DNA from: CADCUY01 sp964242735
GTDB lineage: Bacteria; Actinomycetota; Actinomycetes; Actinomycetales; Quadrisphaeraceae
Direction: 5' to 3'
DNA: 6,658 nucleotides
Assembly: GCA_964242735.1 (NCBI GenBank)
Contig: CAXTAK010000040.1
Location: 1-6,658 of the forward strand
The first letter of the stretch is position 1. Each line of letters starts with the position of its first letter. Positions 5,489 to 6,658 of the stretch are shown here, one piece after another. The translations under genes and the position numbers were made by a program. The notes below the pieces were generated by a model. The model worked only from the letters and a program-made list of their open reading frames with translations. It did not search any database and was not told the DNA's origin.

Positions 5489-6016
5489 TCATCCGCGGGG
5501 GCTGGTCTCGCCGGCGGCGGGTCGGGTGAGGGTCTTGGTGAACCAGTGCTCGGCGTAGGGGCCGCCGTCGAAGGCCGGCACCTCGACGTAGCCCAGGGCG
5601 GCGTACAGGCCCCGGGCTTCGAGCAGGTCCCCGCGGGTGTCCAGGCGCAGCAGTGCCACCGCGTGCCGGCGGGCGTGGGACTCGACCTCGCCCATCAGGC
5701 GCCTGCCCAGCCCCGTGCCGCGGGCGGCGGGGATGACGTAGACGCGCTTGACCTCCCCGATCCCCTAGGGGAGTAGGCGCAGGCCAGCGCACCCCAGGAC
5801 CCCGCCAGAGGAGCGGGCGATCAGGAACAGGCCCGTTGGCAGGGCCAGGTCGCCGCTGGGGTGCTGCTCGAGGGCGGCGTCGATCTCAGCGGTGGTCGCT
5901 GCTCGCCCGTAGTACCGACTGGCCACCTCCTCGGTGTAGGAGCGCAGAACCTCGCGGGCGTCGTGGGAGCCGGGAGCCACGACCTCGACGAGCAGCGACT
6001 CGGGGACGACGACCAT
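5489..6016 (-). pseudogene. GNAT-family N-acetyltransferase interrupted by an in-frame amber stop
   Basis: Read through one stop, this frame encodes a 175-codon GNAT. ATG 6016 has AGGG (6027-6024) at seven-base spacing. Codons 1-83 give the N-terminal half, ending in strands FLIARS (64-69) and LGCAGLRLLP (74-83). Codon 84 is TAG (5767-5765). With no frame change it continues GIGEVKRVYV, then the acetyl-CoA motif RGTGLGRRLM (99-108), and motif B ending LYAALGY before the real stop at 5489. Both halves match one continuous GNAT, so a single substitution (for example GAG or CAG to TAG) explains the break. The 83-residue product lacks the cofactor site. Restart at ATG 5695 (68 residues) would also lack it, so loss of function is likely. 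A sequencing error or stop readthrough cannot be excluded. The gene is divergent from the VOC gene. Confidence 0.85.
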
Positions 6017-6100
6017 GTGGCCACCCTTGCCCACACCGGCCGCCACTGGCGGCACCGACCTTTGAGAGCAGCACCGGTCCTGGGACGGGAGGTCGCCCCC

Positions 6101-6133
6101 GGGCGCCGCCCACTCCCCTGCAGGCGCCCCGGG
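6101..6133. repeat. GC-rich inverted repeat in the GNAT/VOC divergent gap
   Basis: GGGCGCC (6101-6107) and GGCGCCC (6123-6129) are perfect seven-base complements around a 15-base spacer. Pairing can extend by CCC (6098-6100) with GGG (6131-6133) if one C is bulged. It lies mid-way in the 209-bp gap between the two divergent genes. In DNA this GC-rich, chance pairing is not rare, so a role is uncertain. Confidence 0.3.
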
Positions 6134-6164
6134 CAGCGGGGAGGCCTGGTCGGGGACGGGGAGA

Positions 6165-6189
6165 CCGTCAGCGGGTGCATGGCTGACGG
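6165..6189. promoter_or_regulatory. Inverted repeat, candidate operator upstream of the VOC gene
   Basis: CCGTCAGC (6165-6172) and GCTGACGG (6182-6189) are perfect eight-base complements with a nine-base spacer, giving half-site centres 17 bp apart. The repeat ends 36 bases before the VOC start, where a repressor or activator site or a promoter would be expected. No regulator that would obviously bind it is encoded next to it in the window. Confidence 0.4.
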
Positions 6190-6225
6190 GTACGTCTCCG
6201 GGCATCGGGTGGAGACTGCCTTCCC

Positions 6226-6658
6226 ATGCCTGGTGTGCTTCCCGAGCTGATCTGCACCGACGTGGAGGCCAGCGTGGCCTTCTACCGCGTCCTGGGCTTC
6301 GAGGTCGGCTACCAGCGCCCTCAGGAGCGCTTCGTCTACCTCGAGCTCGGGGATGCGCACCTGATGCTCGAGCAGCCCCTGACCCGGGACCGGTTGTACC
6401 CGCGTGCCCCGCTGGAGCGCCCCTACGGGCGCGGGATCAACCTGAGCATCGACGTTCAGGACGCCGACGCCGTGCACGCAGCCGTGGTCGCCACCGGCGG
6501 CGAGGTGTTCCTGCCCCTGGAGGAGCGCTGGTACCAGCGCAGCGATGACGAGGTCGGGGTGCGCCAGTTCGCGGTGCAGGACCCTGACGGGTACCTGCTG
6601 CGCCTCAGCGAAGACCTCGGCATGGTGTGTCCCGGGTTGCGTGGAGGCGTCTGGCTGG
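6226..6658 (+). CDS. VOC-fold protein, bleomycin-resistance/glyoxalase-like (3' end beyond window)
   Basis: A partial gene, open from ATG 6226 to the right edge (144 codons seen). It shows the two-module VOC pattern. Module one is PELICTDVEASVAFYRVLGF (6-25) with strand YLELGDAHLMLEQ (38-50). Module two is INLSIDVQDADAVHAAV (71-87) and a C-terminal FAVQDPDGYLLRLSED (115-130), the QDPDGYLLRL block being typical of bleomycin-resistance-type members. These proteins are small, dimeric and cytoplasmic; many sequester drugs of the bleomycin class, but the same fold covers glyoxalases and uncharacterised enzymes, so the ligand is unproven. GGAG (6211-6214) lies 11 bases before the ATG, slightly long. 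The recognisable domain ends near residue 132; the last dozen residues run past it with no stop before the edge. A candidate operator (6165-6189) lies upstream. Confidence 0.88.
   Translation, partial: MPGVLPELICTDVEASVAFYRVLGFEVGYQRPQERFVYLELGDAHLMLEQPLTRDRLYPRAPLERPYGRGINLSIDVQDADAVHAAVVATGGEVFLPLEERWYQRSDDEVGVRQFAVQDPDGYLLRLSEDLGMVCPGLRGGVWL

Noticed and set aside
4869..5558. Plus-strand frame of about 229 residues antisense to the Rid gene
   Set aside because: Very Arg/Pro-rich with no domain; the Rid fold on the other strand explains the coding signal.
5765..5767. The amber codon as a pyrrolysine or programmed readthrough site
   Set aside because: GNAT proteins do not use pyrrolysine, and no stimulating element or pyrrolysine gene is visible here. 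A simple nonsense mutation or sequencing error is the more economical reading.
1117..6016. Three same-strand GNAT genes as a tandem duplication
   Set aside because: The three proteins differ in length, start and motif wording (GRRGIA, GRGLG, RGTGLG) and share no long identical stretch. They look like separate members of a common family.
5821..6477. Minus-strand frame across the GNAT/VOC gap and antisense to the VOC gene
   Set aside because: It overlaps both divergent genes in the wrong frame and has no recognisable domain.

Overview
The window is very GC-rich DNA with dense long open frames on both strands, many GTG starts and TANNNT-type -10 boxes. This fits a high-GC actinobacterium; the sequence alone does not give a genus. 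No rRNA, tRNA, CRISPR array, insertion sequence or phage gene was recognised.

Layout from left to right. Positions 1-250 hold no gene I can support, and the first ~100 bases are visibly less GC-rich. A calcineurin-like metallophosphoesterase (251-1156, +) runs tail-to-tail into a minus-strand block. Read in its own direction, that block is a MocR/PdxR-type regulator (3730-2234), a GNAT acetyltransferase coupled to it by a GTGA stop/start overlap or starting just inside (2198-1686), and a YafP-like GNAT (1599-1117) with its own promoter-like box. Head-to-head with the regulator, across 48 bp, lies an aldo/keto reductase (3779-4801, +) whose GTG start lies six bases after a TACCGT box, as in leaderless mRNAs. 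A Rid-family protein (5370-4963, -) converges on it. Next comes a third GNAT gene (6016-5489, -), cut by one in-frame amber codon just before its acetyl-CoA-binding motif. Divergent from it, a VOC-fold, bleomycin-resistance-like gene (6226 onward, +) runs off the right edge.

How the genes may work together. MocR regulators bind pyridoxal phosphate and usually control a divergent neighbour, so the aldo/keto reductase is the natural predicted target. A role in vitamin B6 aldehyde/alcohol conversion is a reasonable hypothesis, but nothing in the sequence proves it. Rid proteins are associated with PLP-enzyme chemistry, but this copy lacks the arginine of the deaminating Rid groups. The remaining genes (three GNATs, VOC protein, phosphoesterase) look like accessory small-molecule modification or detoxification functions.

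I found no clearly new multi-gene system. The observations most worth following are the amber-interrupted GNAT, the compact divergent MocR/AKR control region, the Arg-less Rid protein, and the inverted repeat in front of the VOC gene.
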